64,000 nucleotides of DNA from Leifsonia sp. AG29 (GTDB taxonomy: Bacteria > Actinomycetota > Actinomycetes > Actinomycetales > Microbacteriaceae). This document shows positions 9,579 through 19,041 of this stretch, piece after piece. The notes beneath the pieces were generated by a model. It did not search any database. It worked only from the letters and a program-made list of their open reading frames with translations, and was not told the origin of the DNA. Within the stretch, counting starts at the first letter, position 1, and the number at the start of each line of letters is the position of its first letter. The stretch lies in contig NZ_VMSF01000001.1 in assembly GCF_009765225.1 (NCBI RefSeq), forward strand, positions 1,426,001-1,490,000, in the 5' to 3' direction. The position numbers and the translations under genes are program-made.

Positions 9579-10268
9579 CTATTCCACCGTCGGGTTGACC
9601 GGCTCGTAGGAGAGGAACGACCTCCGATACAGGGCATATCCGCGCCCCACTGCTGCCACCATCTCGAGCAGGAAGACCACCACGGCGACGATCACGGCCA
9701 CGACGGCAGGCGCTCCGAGAGCCGACAGTCCGCCGCCGACGAACAGGCCGAGCACGACGCCCTCGACGATCGCGATCAGGGTCATCGAACTGCCGGCGAC
9801 CTGGCTCGGCCCGCGGGGGAAGAAGAAGTGGTAGGTGATCCGGCTGCCCGCCAGATCGTCATGCGGCGATGCCATGAGGTACGGGGCCATGCCCGGGTCG
9901 AGCGCCAGGTAGCCGGCCCTGAGCCTGTTCATGGCGACGACGTACATGAGGTCCTCGGTCGCCGTGTTCCAGACGCGCAGCTCGGTGACCGCCCCGAGGA
10001 CGGCGAGCGTCAGCAGCACCGCGAGAGCCGCGACACCGAACCATCCGCGGAACCCGCTCGCCTGGCCGACGAAGCCGAGCGCGACCAGCCCTGCCGACAC
10101 GAGCGTGAGGAAGATGGCGATGCGCGCCAGGACCTCGTTCTGCGTGGTGGTGCGCGAGGCCAGGAGGCTCCAGTGCTCGGTCGCGAGCATCTGGGCGCGC
10201 AGCGCACGCTGCGCGTCTGTCAGTGGTGCGCCTCCAGCGGCCGATCCGGGAGGCACCTCCGCGGCCAT
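9579..10268 (-). CDS. Hypothetical membrane protein, four TM segments
   Basis: I do not recognise this 229-aa protein. It has a short hydrophilic N-terminus, a likely hairpin of two membrane segments around 55-110 (AIFLTLVSAGLVALGFVG, then LAVLLTLAVLGAVTEL), a soluble stretch with FFPRGPSQ, and two more membrane segments near 155-215. The ATG giving MAAEVPPGS is chosen because a CATAAT hexamer sits 6 nt upstream; a longer in-frame start exists. It is convergent with the amidohydrolase and stands alone. Confidence 0.75.
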   Translation of the reverse strand: MAAEVPPGSAAGGAPLTDAQRALRAQMLATEHWSLLASRTTTQNEVLARIAIFLTLVSAGLVALGFVGQASGFRGWFGVAALAVLLTLAVLGAVTELRVWNTATEDLMYVVAMNRLRAGYLALDPGMAPYLMASPHDDLAGSRITYHFFFPRGPSQVAGSSMTLIAIVEGVVLGLFVGGGLSALGAPAVVAVIVAVVVFLLEMVAAVGRGYALYRRSFLSYEPVNPTVE

Positions 10269-10274
10269 GCGCAC

Positions 10275-10280
10275 ATTATG
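10275..10280 (-). promoter_or_regulatory. -10 box of the hypothetical membrane protein
   Basis: CATAAT on the minus strand ends 6 nt before the ATG, the same spacing seen at many other genes in this window. Confidence 0.45.
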
Positions 10281-10330
10281 CCGACCCAGCCGCTCCCGCG
10301 GCCAGCCGCGCTCGCTGCGCACTCACCGCC

Positions 10331-10490
10331 GCCATCGAGTCCCCCAACACTGTGCGGCGTTCCGCCTATAGCGCGAACTCTGAGGGGACTCGCTGGAGGG
10401 CGGCTGCCGCCCCGTCATCGAGTCCCCCGAGAGTGCAGGACGAACGGCGTGTCGGGCGGATTCTTGGGGGACTCGCTGGTGGGCGGTGAA
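10331..10490. repeat. Two matched inverted-repeat elements, 83 bp apart
   Basis: CGAGTCCCC at 10336-10344 pairs with GGGGACTCG at 10384-10392. The same arms recur at 10419-10427 and 10467-10475. Both elements span 57 bp and are offset by exactly 83 bp. The flanks are also similar (GCCGCC...CAT before, CTGG...GGGCGG after), while the interiors differ clearly. They fill the gap between the membrane protein and tRNA-Gly. No open frame of note is present. Confidence 0.75.
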
Positions 10491-10491
10491 G

Positions 10492-10562
10492 AGGGGATGA
10501 CGGGAATCGAACCCGCGTAATCAGTTTGGAAGACTGAGGCTCTACCATTGAGCTACATCCCC
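10492..10562 (-). tRNA. tRNA-Gly (TCC)
   Basis: The minus strand folds into a 71-nt cloverleaf: acceptor GGGGATG/CATCCCC with T as discriminator base, D arm GCTC...GAGC, anticodon loop CTTCCAA giving anticodon TCC, and T arm GCGGGTTCGATTCCCGT. CCA is not encoded. It reads GGA codons, which are rare in this GC-rich genome. Confidence 0.96.
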
Positions 10563-10627
10563 GAAGCCGCCGCTTCCGCGACGGCCGACGACCATCGTAG
10601 TACAAGCGCCGGGCTCGCCGTGTGCAC

Positions 10628-10633
10628 TAGACT
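10628..10633 (+). promoter_or_regulatory. -10 box of tRNA-Pro
   Basis: TAGACT lies 28 bp before the mature tRNA-Pro 5' end, a suitable distance for a promoter with a short precursor leader. Confidence 0.45.
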
Positions 10634-10661
10634 TGCGGCTGGTCTTTCGCGCCGCTCAAGC

Positions 10662-10736
10662 CGGGGCGTAGCTCAGCTTGGCTAGAGCGCCCGCTTTGGG
10701 AGCGGGAGGTCGCAGGTTCGAATCCTGTCGCCCCGA
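10662..10736 (+). tRNA. tRNA-Pro (TGG)
   Basis: This is a 75-nt cloverleaf with acceptor CGGGGCG/CGCCCCG, discriminator A, anticodon stem CCCGC/GCGGG and loop TTTGGGA giving anticodon TGG, and T arm CAGGTTCGAATCCTG. CCA is not encoded. It lies just upstream of trigger factor. Confidence 0.96.
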
Positions 10737-10796
10737 CGAGGACTGCCGTTCCTTGCGACAAGACCACCGTCGAATATCCAGGAGAACCCACACATC

Positions 10797-12209
10797 GTGA
10801 AGACCACGGTCGAGAAGCTCAGCCCCACCCGCGCGAAGCTCACCATCTCGGTGACGCCGGAGGAGCTGCAGCCGTCCATCAAGCACGCCTACGAGCACAT
10901 CGCCGAGCAGGTCACCATCCCCGGTTTCCGCAAGGGCAAGGTGCCGCCGCCCATCATCGACCAGCGGGTCGGCAAGGCCGCCGTCCTCGAGCACGCGGTC
11001 AACGAGGGTCTCGACGGCTTCTACCGCCTCGCGGTGGAGGAGAACGACGTGCGTCCGCTCGGCCGCCCGGAGGCCGACATCACCGAGTGGCCGAACGAGA
11101 AGGACTTCTCGGGCGACCTGCTGCTCACCATCGAGGTGGACGTCCGGCCCGAGGTCACCCTCCCGAAGTACGACGACGTGAAGATCACCGTCGACGCCGC
11201 CGAGGTCACCGACGCCGACGTCGACGAGGAGCTCGACCGGCTGCGCAGCCGCTTCGGCACGCTCGTGACGGTCGACCGCCCGGCCAAGACCGGCGACTTC
11301 GCGCAGATCGACCTCGTGGCCATCATCGGCGACGAGGAGGTCGACACGGCCGCCAACATCTCGTACGAGATCGGCTCCGGTGAGCTCATCGACGGCATCG
11401 ACGAGGCGCTCGACACCCTCACCGCCGGCGAGTCGACGACCTTCGAGGCGCCGCTCATGGGTGGAGACCACGAGGGCGAGAACGCCCAGATCACCGTGAC
11501 TCTCAACGCCGTCAAGGAGCGCGAGCTCCCCGAGGCCGATGACGACTTCGCTCAGATCGCGAGCGAGTTCGACACCATCGCCGAGCTGCGCGATAGCCTC
11601 CGCGAGCAGGTCCAGCGCGCGAAGACCTTCCAGCAGGGCACCTCCGCTCGCGACCAGCTCGTCGAGAAGCTCCTCGAGCTCGTGGAGATCCCCGTTCCCG
11701 AGCAGCTCGTCGAGGACGAGGTCCACCGTCACCTCGAGCAGGAGAACCGCCTCGAGGACGACGTCCACCGCGCCGAGGTCAAGGAGTCGAGCGAGAAGAC
11801 CTTCCGCACTCAGATCCTCCTCGACGAGGTCGCCCAGGCCGAGGGCGTCAAGGTCAGCCAGGACGAGCTCACGCAGTACCTCGTCCAGGGAGCCGCGCAG
11901 TACGGTATGGACCCGAACGAGTTCGTGAAGATCCTCTCGGAGAACGGCCAGATCCCGTCGATGGTCGGCGAGGTCGCCCGCAACAAGGCGCTCGCGATCG
12001 TGCTCGGCAAGGCCGAGGTCGTCGACAGCGAGGGCAACAAGGTCGACCTGTCCGAGTTCACCGCGATCCCCGAGAGCGAGTCGGAGGACGAGGCGTCGGA
12101 CGCCGAGGCCGCCGCGGAGCCCGCAGCGGCGGAGGAGGCCCCCGCGGAGGAGCCCGCCGCCGAGGAGAAGCCGAAGAAGCGCGCCTCCAAGAAGGCCGCC
12201 GAGAAGTAA
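10797..12209 (+). CDS. tig: Trigger factor (ribosome-associated chaperone/PPIase)
   Basis: This 470-aa protein binds the ribosome exit tunnel and nascent chains. The N-terminal domain carries the ribosome-binding signature GFRKGKVPP (about residues 42-50). The FKBP-like PPIase domain spans about 155-240, and the helical C-terminal chaperone domain follows. The last 50 residues are an acidic alanine/glutamate-rich tail ending in a lysine cluster ([11 protein letters not shown]), common in actinobacterial trigger factors. It starts with GTG after AGGAG about 12 nt upstream. The position ahead of clpP1-clpP2-clpX is the classic tig-clp arrangement. Confidence 0.97.
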   Translation: MKTTVEKLSPTRAKLTISVTPEELQPSIKHAYEHIAEQVTIPGFRKGKVPPPIIDQRVGKAAVLEHAVNEGLDGFYRLAVEENDVRPLGRPEADITEWPNEKDFSGDLLLTIEVDVRPEVTLPKYDDVKITVDAAEVTDADVDEELDRLRSRFGTLVTVDRPAKTGDFAQIDLVAIIGDEEVDTAANISYEIGSGELIDGIDEALDTLTAGESTTFEAPLMGGDHEGENAQITVTLNAVKERELPEADDDFAQIASEFDTIAELRDSLREQVQRAKTFQQGTSARDQLVEKLLELVEIPVPEQLVEDEVHRHLEQENRLEDDVHRAEVKESSEKTFRTQILLDEVAQAEGVKVSQDELTQYLVQGAAQYGMDPNEFVKILSENGQIPSMVGEVARNKALAIVLGKAEVVDSEGNKVDLSEFTAIPESESEDEASDAEAAAEPAAAEEAPAEEPAAEEKPKKRASKKAAEK

Positions 12210-12233
12210 GGCGAACAGCGCACACGCACGTGA

Positions 12234-12275
12234 GCGTCGAGGGCCGGGCACCGCAAGGTGCCCGGCCCTCGACGC
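12234..12275. terminator. Perfect 19-bp hairpin after tig
   Basis: Arms 12234-12252 and 12257-12275 are perfectly complementary with a GCAA (GNRA) tetraloop. No T-run follows; the hairpin ends about 18 bp before the next start codon. It probably terminates or stabilises the tig mRNA. Confidence 0.7.
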
Positions 12276-12293
12276 ATAAGGAGGGGAAGACCG

Positions 12294-12779
12294 ATGGATG
12301 ACTGGCGCGCGCGTGTCGATGCCGTCTGGGCGGACGCCGACCGGGAGGGGGAGACCGCGACCCTGGAGGCGATCGATGCGCTCGTCGCCGAACGACCTGC
12401 ACACGATCCGGTCGCGCTGTTCGAGGCCGCGGGCGCCCGCGATTTCGCCGGACGCGAGGCCGAGGCCGAGCCGCTCTACCGGGAGGCGCTGTCCAGCGGC
12501 CTCGCCGAGCCGGAGCGCGGGCAGGCGATCATCCAGCTCGCGAGCACCCTCCGCAACCTCGACCGTCCATCCGAGGCGCTCGAGCTGCTGCGCGACTTCC
12601 TCCACGACCAGCCGGCTCACGAGCTCGCGGACGCCGCCCGCGCCTTCGCCGCGCTCGCCTTGTTCGATGACGGTCTCCCCGCCGAGGCTCTCCGAGAGGC
12701 GCTCGACGCGCTGGCCGCGCACCTCCCGCGGTACGGGCGCGCCGTAGCCGCTTACGCGGCGACGCTCGAGGACGCGTAA
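12294..12779 (+). CDS. Tetratricopeptide-repeat protein
   Basis: This 161-aa soluble alpha-helical protein has degenerate TPR units: [24 protein letters not shown] (about 44-66), a second around [17 protein letters not shown], and a third before [17 protein letters not shown]. It belongs to the actinobacterial tetratricopeptide family often annotated only by fold, likely a protein-interaction module. The ATG (MDDWRARV) follows GGAGGGG at a good distance. It sits between tig and clpP1 with no known link to either. Confidence 0.75.
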   Translation: MDDWRARVDAVWADADREGETATLEAIDALVAERPAHDPVALFEAAGARDFAGREAEAEPLYREALSSGLAEPERGQAIIQLASTLRNLDRPSEALELLRDFLHDQPAHELADAARAFAALALFDDGLPAEALREALDALAAHLPRYGRAVAAYAATLEDA

Positions 12780-12841
12780 CCGCGCCACGACACCGCTATC
12801 TGCCCACGGCGAACAGCACCGAAACGGCTCCGCCGCTCCAG

Positions 12842-12847
12842 TAGATT
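12842..12847 (+). promoter_or_regulatory. -10 box of the clpP1-clpP2 operon
   Basis: TAGATT lies 32 bp before the clpP1 ATG and fits the TAnnnT -10 consensus seen repeatedly here. Confidence 0.45.
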
Positions 12848-12879
12848 CGATGCCAAGCGACAAAGGAAATGGAGCGAAC

Positions 12880-13476
12880 ATGGCCGACATGGGATCCCCC
12901 CAGCCCAGTGTTTTCGACAGACTGCTGAAGGACCGCATCATCTGGCTCGGCTCCGAGGTCCGGGACGAGAACGCGAACGAGATCGCCGCGAAGCTGCTGC
13001 TCCTGGCCGCGGAGGACCCGAAGCGGGACATCTACCTCTACATCAACTCGCCCGGCGGCTCGATCACCGCAGGCATGGCCATCTACGACACCATGCAGTT
13101 CGTCCCGAACGACATCGTGACGGTCGGCATCGGCATGGCTGCCTCCATGGGCCAGCTGCTCCTCACGGCGGGCACCAAGGGCAAGCGCTACATCACCCCG
13201 AACGCGCGGGTGCTCCTCCACCAGCCGCACGGCGGCTTCGGCGGTACGGCCAGCGACATCCAGACGCAGGCCCAGCTCATCCTCGACATGAAGCAGCGGC
13301 TCGCGCAGATCACGGCAGAGGCGACCGGCAAGTCCGTCGAGCAGATCAACGAGGACGGCGACCGCGACCGCTGGTTCACCGCTCAGGAGGCCCTCGACTA
13401 CGGCTTCGTGGACCACATCCGCGAGTCGGCGCTCGACGTCTCCGGCGGCGGCGGCACCGAGCCGGACAAGAACTAG
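12880..13476 (+). CDS. clpP1: ATP-dependent Clp protease proteolytic subunit 1
   Basis: This 198-aa serine protease subunit has the catalytic triad: Ser in GMAASMGQ (about 92), His in LLHQPHGG (about 117), Asp in [14 protein letters not shown] forms the oxyanion region. The start MADMGSPQ is chosen over an in-frame ATG 30 bp upstream because GGAGCG lies just before it. It is followed 30 bp later by clpP2. In actinobacteria the two subunits form a mixed ClpP1P2 tetradecamer that is fed by ClpX or ClpC1. Confidence 0.95.
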   Translation: MADMGSPQPSVFDRLLKDRIIWLGSEVRDENANEIAAKLLLLAAEDPKRDIYLYINSPGGSITAGMAIYDTMQFVPNDIVTVGIGMAASMGQLLLTAGTKGKRYITPNARVLLHQPHGGFGGTASDIQTQAQLILDMKQRLAQITAEATGKSVEQINEDGDRDRWFTAQEALDYGFVDHIRESALDVSGGGGTEPDKN

Positions 13477-13506
13477 CCCACCGCCGAAAGGATCAAGGAC
13501 AACACG

Positions 13507-14175
13507 ATGAACACCCCCATGCTCGGCGGTCAGGCCTTCGGCGGCATCCAGGCGCCCGGCTCCCGCTACATCCTCCCCAGCTTCGAGGAGCGCACGGCCT
13601 ACGGCTACAAGCGCCAGGACCCGTACGCCAAGCTCTTCGAGGACCGCATCATCTTCCTCGGTGTCCAGGTCGACGACGCGTCGGCCGACGACATCATGGC
13701 TCAGCTGCTCGTCCTCGAGTCGCAGGATCCGGACCGCGACATCGTCATGTACATCAACTCGCCCGGTGGCTCGTTCACCGCGATGACCGCGATCTACGAC
13801 ACGATGCAGTACATCCGCCCGCAGATCCAGACGGTCGTGCTCGGCCAGGCGGCGTCCGCGGCCGCAGTGCTCACCGCGGCCGGCACCCCCGGCAAGCGCC
13901 TCGCGCTGCCGAACGCCCGCATCCTCATCCACCAGCCCGCCGTCGGCGAGGCCGGCCAGGGTCAGGCTTCCGACATCGAGATCCAGGCCAACGAGATCAT
14001 GCGCATGCGCACCTGGCTGGAGGAGACGCTCGCGAAGCACTCCAACCGCACGCAGGAGCAGGTGAACAAGGACATCGACCGCGACAAGATCCTCTCCGCC
14101 GAGGAGGCTCTCGAGTACGGCCTGATCGATCAGGTCCTCACCAGCAGGAAGACCCTGCCGGCACTGGTCAAGTGA
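13507..14175 (+). CDS. clpP2: ATP-dependent Clp protease proteolytic subunit 2
   Basis: This 222-aa partner of ClpP1 keeps the catalytic Ser in GQAASAAAVL, His in ILIHQPAVGE and Asp in DIDRDK. The extended N-terminus (about 35 residues, MNTPMLGGQAFGG...) is typical of actinobacterial ClpP2, which docks the ATPase. A ribosome-binding site GAAAGGA lies upstream and the gene is co-transcribed with clpP1. Two hairpins follow its stop. Confidence 0.95.
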   Translation: MNTPMLGGQAFGGIQAPGSRYILPSFEERTAYGYKRQDPYAKLFEDRIIFLGVQVDDASADDIMAQLLVLESQDPDRDIVMYINSPGGSFTAMTAIYDTMQYIRPQIQTVVLGQAASAAAVLTAAGTPGKRLALPNARILIHQPAVGEAGQGQASDIEIQANEIMRMRTWLEETLAKHSNRTQEQVNKDIDRDKILSAEEALEYGLIDQVLTSRKTLPALVK

Positions 14176-14181
14176 ACTGAG

Positions 14182-14239
14182 CCGTCCGCGAGGACGGTAC
14201 CCGAGGAACGGGGCGGTCGCATCGCGGCCGCCCCGTTCC
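14182..14239 (+). terminator. Tandem hairpins after clpP2
   Basis: CCGTCC/GGACGG with a GCGA loop (14182-14197) is followed by a 12-bp stem GGAACGGGGCGG/CCGCCCCGTTCC (14205-14216 with 14228-14239). There is no T-run. Confidence 0.65.
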
Positions 14240-14344
14240 GTGCTCGCAGCGGATCGCCCGGGCGCGCGGGGGCCCATCTGCTCTGAGCAGAAACAGGAGG
14301 ACGCGAAAGCGCGTCCGGTGCGCGCCATTGTCGCTCGCACGGGT

Positions 14345-14350
14345 TAGGCT
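14345..14350 (+). promoter_or_regulatory. -10 box of clpX
   Basis: TAGGCT lies 36 bp before the clpX ATG. Together with the clpP2 terminator hairpins it suggests that clpX has its own promoter. Confidence 0.4.
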
Positions 14351-14386
14351 CGACAGCAGGCACACTCGAAGAAGGAGGGGAGAGGG

Positions 14387-15661
14387 ATGGCTCGCATCGG
14401 GGAAAGCGCCGATCTGCTCAAGTGTTCCTTCTGCGGCAAGAGTCAGAAGCAGGTGCAGCAGCTCATCGCCGGTCCCGGCGTGTACATCTGCGACGAGTGC
14501 GTCGAGCTGTGCAACGAGATCATCGAGGAGCGGCTCGCAGAAGCGGGCGAGGAGGCGTCGAGCGAGTTCGACCTCCCCAAGCCGAAGGAGATCTTCGGGT
14601 TCCTCGAGGAGTACGTCATCGGCCAAGAGCAGGCCAAGCGCGCTCTGGCCGTCGCGGTCTACAACCACTACAAGCGCGTCCGCGCCAAGCAGACCATCAC
14701 CTCCGCCGACGCCATGGACGATGTCGAGATCGCCAAGTCCAACATCCTCCTCATCGGCCCCACCGGGTGCGGCAAGACCTACCTGGCCCAGACCCTCGCG
14801 CGCCGGCTGAACGTCCCGTTCGCCGTCGCCGACGCGACGGCGCTCACCGAGGCCGGCTATGTCGGCGAAGACGTCGAGAACATCCTCCTCAAGCTCATCC
14901 AGGCCGCCGACTACGATGTCAAGCGCGCCGAGACGGGCATCATCTACATCGACGAGGTCGACAAGATCGCCCGCAAGGCCGAGAACCCCTCCATCACGCG
15001 TGACGTGTCGGGCGAGGGTGTCCAGCAGGCCCTGCTGAAGATCCTGGAGGGAACGGTCGCGTCGGTCCCGCCGCAGGGCGGCCGCAAGCACCCGCACCAG
15101 GAGTTCATCCAGATCGACACGACGAACGTGCTGTTCATCGTCGCGGGAGCGTTCGCCGGCCTGGAGGAGATCATCTCGTCGCGGGCGGGCAAGAAGGGGA
15201 TCGGCTTCGGAGCCCCGCTCCACTCCAAGGGCGACGACATCAACCTCTTCAGCGAGGTCCTCCCCGAAGACCTCCACAAGTTCGGCCTGATCCCGGAGTT
15301 CATCGGGCGCCTCCCTGTGGTGACGACCGTCACCCCGCTCGATCAGGACGCGCTCATGCAGATCCTCACCGAGCCGCGCAACGCCCTGGTCCGGCAGTAT
15401 CAGCGCATGTTCGAGCTCGACGGCGTGCAGCTCGAGTTCGAGCATGCGGCCCTCGAGGCGATCGCCGATCTCGCCGTGCTCCGCAAGACCGGTGCCCGCG
15501 GCCTCCGAGCCATCATGGAGGAGGTGCTCGGCCCGATCATGTTCGAGGTCCCGTCCAGCTCCGAGGTCGCCCGCGTGGTCGTCACCCGTGAGGCGGTGCT
15601 GGAGAACGCCGCGCCGACTATCGTGCCGCACCGCCCGCGCCGCGAGGAGAAGTCGGCTTAA
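14387..15661 (+). CDS. clpX: Clp protease ATP-binding subunit ClpX
   Basis: This 424-aa AAA+ unfoldase delivers substrates to ClpP1P2. The N-terminal zinc-binding domain has CSFCGKSQ and CDECVELC (cysteines about 10, 13, 32, 35). Walker A is GPTGCGKT, Walker B is IIYIDEVDK, the pore loop is GYVG, and the ClpP-docking loop contains IGFGAP. The sensor-2 region is GARGLRAI. The start follows GAAGGAGGGGAGAGGG. Its 3' end overlaps the convergent CLC gene by 44 bp. Confidence 0.97.
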   Translation: MARIGESADLLKCSFCGKSQKQVQQLIAGPGVYICDECVELCNEIIEERLAEAGEEASSEFDLPKPKEIFGFLEEYVIGQEQAKRALAVAVYNHYKRVRAKQTITSADAMDDVEIAKSNILLIGPTGCGKTYLAQTLARRLNVPFAVADATALTEAGYVGEDVENILLKLIQAADYDVKRAETGIIYIDEVDKIARKAENPSITRDVSGEGVQQALLKILEGTVASVPPQGGRKHPHQEFIQIDTTNVLFIVAGAFAGLEEIISSRAGKKGIGFGAPLHSKGDDINLFSEVLPEDLHKFGLIPEFIGRLPVVTTVTPLDQDALMQILTEPRNALVRQYQRMFELDGVQLEFEHAALEAIADLAVLRKTGARGLRAIMEEVLGPIMFEVPSSSEVARVVVTREAVLENAAPTIVPHRPRREEKSA

Positions 15662-16919
15662 GCGCTGCCGGGGAGATCAGGAACACCGGAGCCTTCGTCA
15701 CCATCAGCCAGGTCGGAAGAACGGCGAGGCAGAGGATCGGCAGGATCAGCAGATTCTGGGTGACCGCGACCCCGATGAAGATCGCTATCCAGCCGTCGCG
15801 TGTCACGGCGAGGGTCATGCCCATGACGCCGGCGGCCACCGCGACGGGAACGGGAACGGCCGGGACGAGCGCTGAGGCGAGAGTTCCGACGGCCGCCCCG
15901 ATGAAGACGGCCGGAAACACGCGCCCGCCGCGGAAGCCGGATCCGGCTGCGACGAGAAGAGCGATCAGCTTGACGACGACGATCAGCAGGAGTGCGGGAA
16001 CGGTGTAGTCGGCTCGATTCTGCACGAGCTGGCTCATCTGCGAGAGCCCCTTGAAAAGGGTGATCGGTCCGCCGATCGCCCCCAGAAGGCCGAGCGCGAG
16101 ACCACCCGCCAACGTCATGAGCACCGGGAACCGGACCGCGTGGAAAGTTCGATGCACGGCGGGGAACACCAGTGCGGCCAGGAGACCGATCCCTGTCGCC
16201 ACCGAACCGATGATCAGGGCCGACAGCACATCCCAGCCGGTGACATGCGTGTAGGCGGGCATCGGGATGGCGAAACTCGGGTGCGCCAGAGCTGTCATGG
16301 TGAGGGAACCCGCTGCGGCGGAAACCAGGGGCACGAACAGCTTGTCCCAGAGGGCGCCTCCGCCCCTCACCGCGGCGACGATGCCGGTGAAGACGAGCGC
16401 GGCAGCGACAGGCGTTCCGAACAGCGCTCCGATGGTCCCCGACGCGGCCATGAGGACGACGAGCCGGGTCGGGACGGCTTTCCAGAGCCGCCCCACCAGG
16501 GCCGCCAGAAGACTGGCGTTGATGGCGATGATCGGGTTCTCCGGGCCGAGGCTCACGCCGCCGGCGAGTCCGAGCACGGTGGCCACGGCGAGGGACGGCA
16601 GCACGCCGACCCGCAACGGCGTCGACACGAGCTCGGTGGTCGCTGAATCGGGGCCCGCGTGGCCGGGCAGGAGCTGTACGGCGAGCCCGACCGCCAGGCC
16701 GGTGACGGTCAGGACGATCGCGATCCACCAGCCTGACGAGGGGTCGACGCCGAGAGCCGCGGGCAGCGACGTCCAGACGCCCCGTTCGATGAGCGCGGCG
16801 AGTTCGTCGACGGCCCACAGTGCCAGCCCGCTGACCACGCCGATGACCACGGCCGGGATACTGAGCAGGACCAGCGAGCGGACGGTGGGCTGCGGCAGCT
16901 CAGGCTCGGCGGCGGACAT
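15618..16919 (-). CDS. CLC-type ion channel/transporter (YfeO-like)
   Basis: This 433-aa integral membrane protein has about ten hydrophobic segments. It keeps a CLC-like selectivity motif [11 protein letters not shown], where the glutamate corresponds to the gating residue of the GxEGP motif, and a later [12 protein letters not shown] matching GxFxP. The overall look is that of the YfeO branch of the chloride channel family. MSAAEPELP is chosen as the start over a GTG/ATG a few codons upstream because GAGGGGC lies before it. It runs convergent to clpX and overlaps its 3' end, an uncommon arrangement that would give antisense 3' ends. Confidence 0.85.
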   Translation of the reverse strand: MSAAEPELPQPTVRSLVLLSIPAVVIGVVSGLALWAVDELAALIERGVWTSLPAALGVDPSSGWWIAIVLTVTGLAVGLAVQLLPGHAGPDSATTELVSTPLRVGVLPSLAVATVLGLAGGVSLGPENPIIAINASLLAALVGRLWKAVPTRLVVLMAASGTIGALFGTPVAAALVFTGIVAAVRGGGALWDKLFVPLVSAAAGSLTMTALAHPSFAIPMPAYTHVTGWDVLSALIIGSVATGIGLLAALVFPAVHRTFHAVRFPVLMTLAGGLALGLLGAIGGPITLFKGLSQMSQLVQNRADYTVPALLLIVVVKLIALLVAAGSGFRGGRVFPAVFIGAAVGTLASALVPAVPVPVAVAAGVMGMTLAVTRDGWIAIFIGVAVTQNLLILPILCLAVLPTWLMVTKAPVFLISPAALKPTSPRGAGGAAR

Positions 16920-16977
16920 CGGGCCCCTCCTCACATCGGCGACAGAGTAGAGCCTGACGTGAGGAGGCGGCTAGAGC

Positions 16978-19017
16978 CTACCGATCGAGGCCGCGGCGCT
17001 TCAGCAGCGGGTCGATGACCGCGTCGCGGCCACGGAAGTCGCGGTACGCCTCGAGCGGGTCCCGCGAACCGCCCACACCGAGGAGGCGATGCCGGAACCG
17101 GTCGCCGTTCTCGCGAGTGAGACCGCCGTTCTCCTTGAACCACTCGACGGTGTCCGCGTCGAGCACCTCGCTCCAGATGTACGAGTAGTACCCGGCGTCG
17201 TAGCCGCCCGAGAACGTGTGCGCGAAGTAGGTGCTCGCGTACCGCGGAGGCACAGCGGGGTTGTCGAGCCCGACCTCCGCGAGCGCGCGGGCCTCGAACT
17301 CGGCCACGTCCTCGACCTGGTCGTCGGCCGTGATCGTGTGCCAGGCCTGGTCGAGGAGGGCGGCGGCGAGGTACTCGCTCGTGGCGAAGCCCTCATTGAA
17401 CGACTCGGAGGCGTGGAGGCGATCGATGATCTCCTGGGGCAGCTTCTCGCCGGTCTTGTAGTGAACCGCGTAGTTCTCGACGATCTCGGGCCACAGCATC
17501 CACATCTCATTCACCTGACTGGGGAATTCGACGAAGTCGCGGAATACGTTGGTTCCCGCGAACTTCGGATACGTGACGCGCGCGAACAGGCCGTGCAGCG
17601 CGTGACCGAACTCGTGGAACAGCGTGTTCGTCTCGTCGTAGGTGAGCAGCGTGGGCTCACCGGGTGCCGGCTTCGGGACGTTGAGGTTGTTCACGACGAC
17701 CGTCGGGTTCCCGAGGAGCGCCGACTGCGAGATGAGCGGGTTCATCCACGCGCCACCACGCTTGGAGTCTCGCGTGTACAGGTCGAGGATGTAGAGGCCG
17801 AGCCCCGAGCCGTCCTCGTTGCGCACCTCGAAGACACGCGCCTCCGGGTGGTACGCGACGAGATCGGGACGCTCCTCGAACGTGATCCCGTACAGGCGGG
17901 TCGCAGCGTAGAAGACACCGTCGCGGAGGACTCGCTCCGCCTCGAAGTACGGTCGCATGGCGGCGAGGTCGACGTCGTACTTCTCCTGACGGACCTTCGC
18001 GGTGAGCGCGGCCCAGTCCCAGCTCGCCACGGACTGACCGTCGGGGAGCTGGCGCTGCAGATCTTCCTGCTCGGCGCGCGCGTTGCGTGCGGCCGCGGGC
18101 GCGAGCCGGCCGAGCATGTCCGCGACCGCCTGGGGTGTCCGTGCCGTCTCGTCGGCGGTCACGAACGCGGCGTGGGTCTCGAACCCGAGGAGGCGCGCCC
18201 GCTCCGCCCGCAGACGCGTGATCTCGAGGACCAGGGCGCGGTTGTCGTGCTCCCCGCCTCGGATGCCGCGCGAGCGGGAGGCGCGCATGATCCGCTCTCG
18301 GGAGTCGCGATTCGTGAGATCGGCCAGCCACGGATGCCCGGTGAGGAGGACCAGGTTCACCACGAAGGAGCCCTCGAGTCCGCGCTCCCGGGCCGCCTCC
18401 GCCGCCGCAGAGAGTTCGCTCTCGCCGAGTCCGTCCAGCTCCTCCGCGGAGTCGAAGACGACGGCCAGCTCGTTGGTGTCGGCGAGCAGGTTCTTCTCGA
18501 ACCTGGTCGTCAGCGTCGAGAGCCGCTGGTTGAACTCGCGGAGACGCGCTTTTTCTTCGTCGCTGAGGCCCGCACCCGCGAGCGTGAACTCCTGGTGGTA
18601 GCGCTCGAGAAGGTACCTCGATTCGGCGTCGAGGCCGAGTCCGTCGATCCGGCGGTAGAGCTCGGAGATGCGCTCGTAAAGGCGGGGATCCAAGCGGATG
18701 GCGTCCTGGTGGGCGGCGAGCTTCGGAGCGATCTCCTCCTCGAGCGCGTTGGTGAAGTCTGTGCTGTCGGCCGAGCTCTTGTTGAAGAAGACCTCCGCGA
18801 CGCGGAGCAGCGTCTGGCCCGAGCGTTCGAGCGCGACGAGGGTGTTCTCGAACGTAGGGAGCTCCTTGTTCGCGACGATCGCCTCGATCTCGGCGAGCTG
18901 CTCGGCGAAGCCCTGCTCGAACGCGGGGGCGTAGTGCTCGTCGCGGATTCTGGCGAACGGCGGCAGCTGGTAGGGGAGCGGACTCGGGGCGAGAAAGGGG
19001 TTCGCAGTGTCGGCCAT
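16978..19017 (-). CDS. M3-family oligopeptidase (OpdA/Dcp-like)
   Basis: This 679-aa zinc metallopeptidase degrades short peptides in the cytosol. The HExxH site is in TLFHEFGHALHGLF, and the downstream glutamate ligand is in DFVEFPSQVNEMW. The protein is all-helical and full length for the M3A family (Dcp/oligopeptidase A). The ATG of MADTANPF is chosen over an in-frame start further upstream because a TACGCT -10 box sits 6 nt before it. It diverges from the ArsR regulator, and its upstream region contains the phased TGCAAAG repeats. Confidence 0.93.
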   Translation of the reverse strand: MADTANPFLAPSPLPYQLPPFARIRDEHYAPAFEQGFAEQLAEIEAIVANKELPTFENTLVALERSGQTLLRVAEVFFNKSSADSTDFTNALEEEIAPKLAAHQDAIRLDPRLYERISELYRRIDGLGLDAESRYLLERYHQEFTLAGAGLSDEEKARLREFNQRLSTLTTRFEKNLLADTNELAVVFDSAEELDGLGESELSAAAEAARERGLEGSFVVNLVLLTGHPWLADLTNRDSRERIMRASRSRGIRGGEHDNRALVLEITRLRAERARLLGFETHAAFVTADETARTPQAVADMLGRLAPAAARNARAEQEDLQRQLPDGQSVASWDWAALTAKVRQEKYDVDLAAMRPYFEAERVLRDGVFYAATRLYGITFEERPDLVAYHPEARVFEVRNEDGSGLGLYILDLYTRDSKRGGAWMNPLISQSALLGNPTVVVNNLNVPKPAPGEPTLLTYDETNTLFHEFGHALHGLFARVTYPKFAGTNVFRDFVEFPSQVNEMWMLWPEIVENYAVHYKTGEKLPQEIIDRLHASESFNEGFATSEYLAAALLDQAWHTITADDQVEDVAEFEARALAEVGLDNPAVPPRYASTYFAHTFSGGYDAGYYSYIWSEVLDADTVEWFKENGGLTRENGDRFRHRLLGVGGSRDPLEAYRDFRGRDAVIDPLLKRRGLDR

Positions 19018-19023
19018 TCGTCC

Positions 19024-19029
19024 AGCGTA
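19024..19029 (-). promoter_or_regulatory. -10 box of the M3 peptidase
   Basis: TACGCT on the minus strand ends 6 nt before the peptidase ATG. Its upstream side runs into the TGCAAAG repeat array. Confidence 0.55.
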
Positions 19030-19041
19030 GGCCAGGTCGGC

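Noticed and set aside
10492-10736. tRNA-associated integration of a mobile element
   Set aside because: No integrase, att duplication or compositional shift lies next to the tRNAs; only the paired inverted repeats are present, reported separately.
12880-14175. Adjacent clpP copies as a recent duplication or assembly artefact
   Set aside because: The two proteins differ strongly and each keeps its own catalytic triad. Paired clpP1-clpP2 is normal in actinobacteria.
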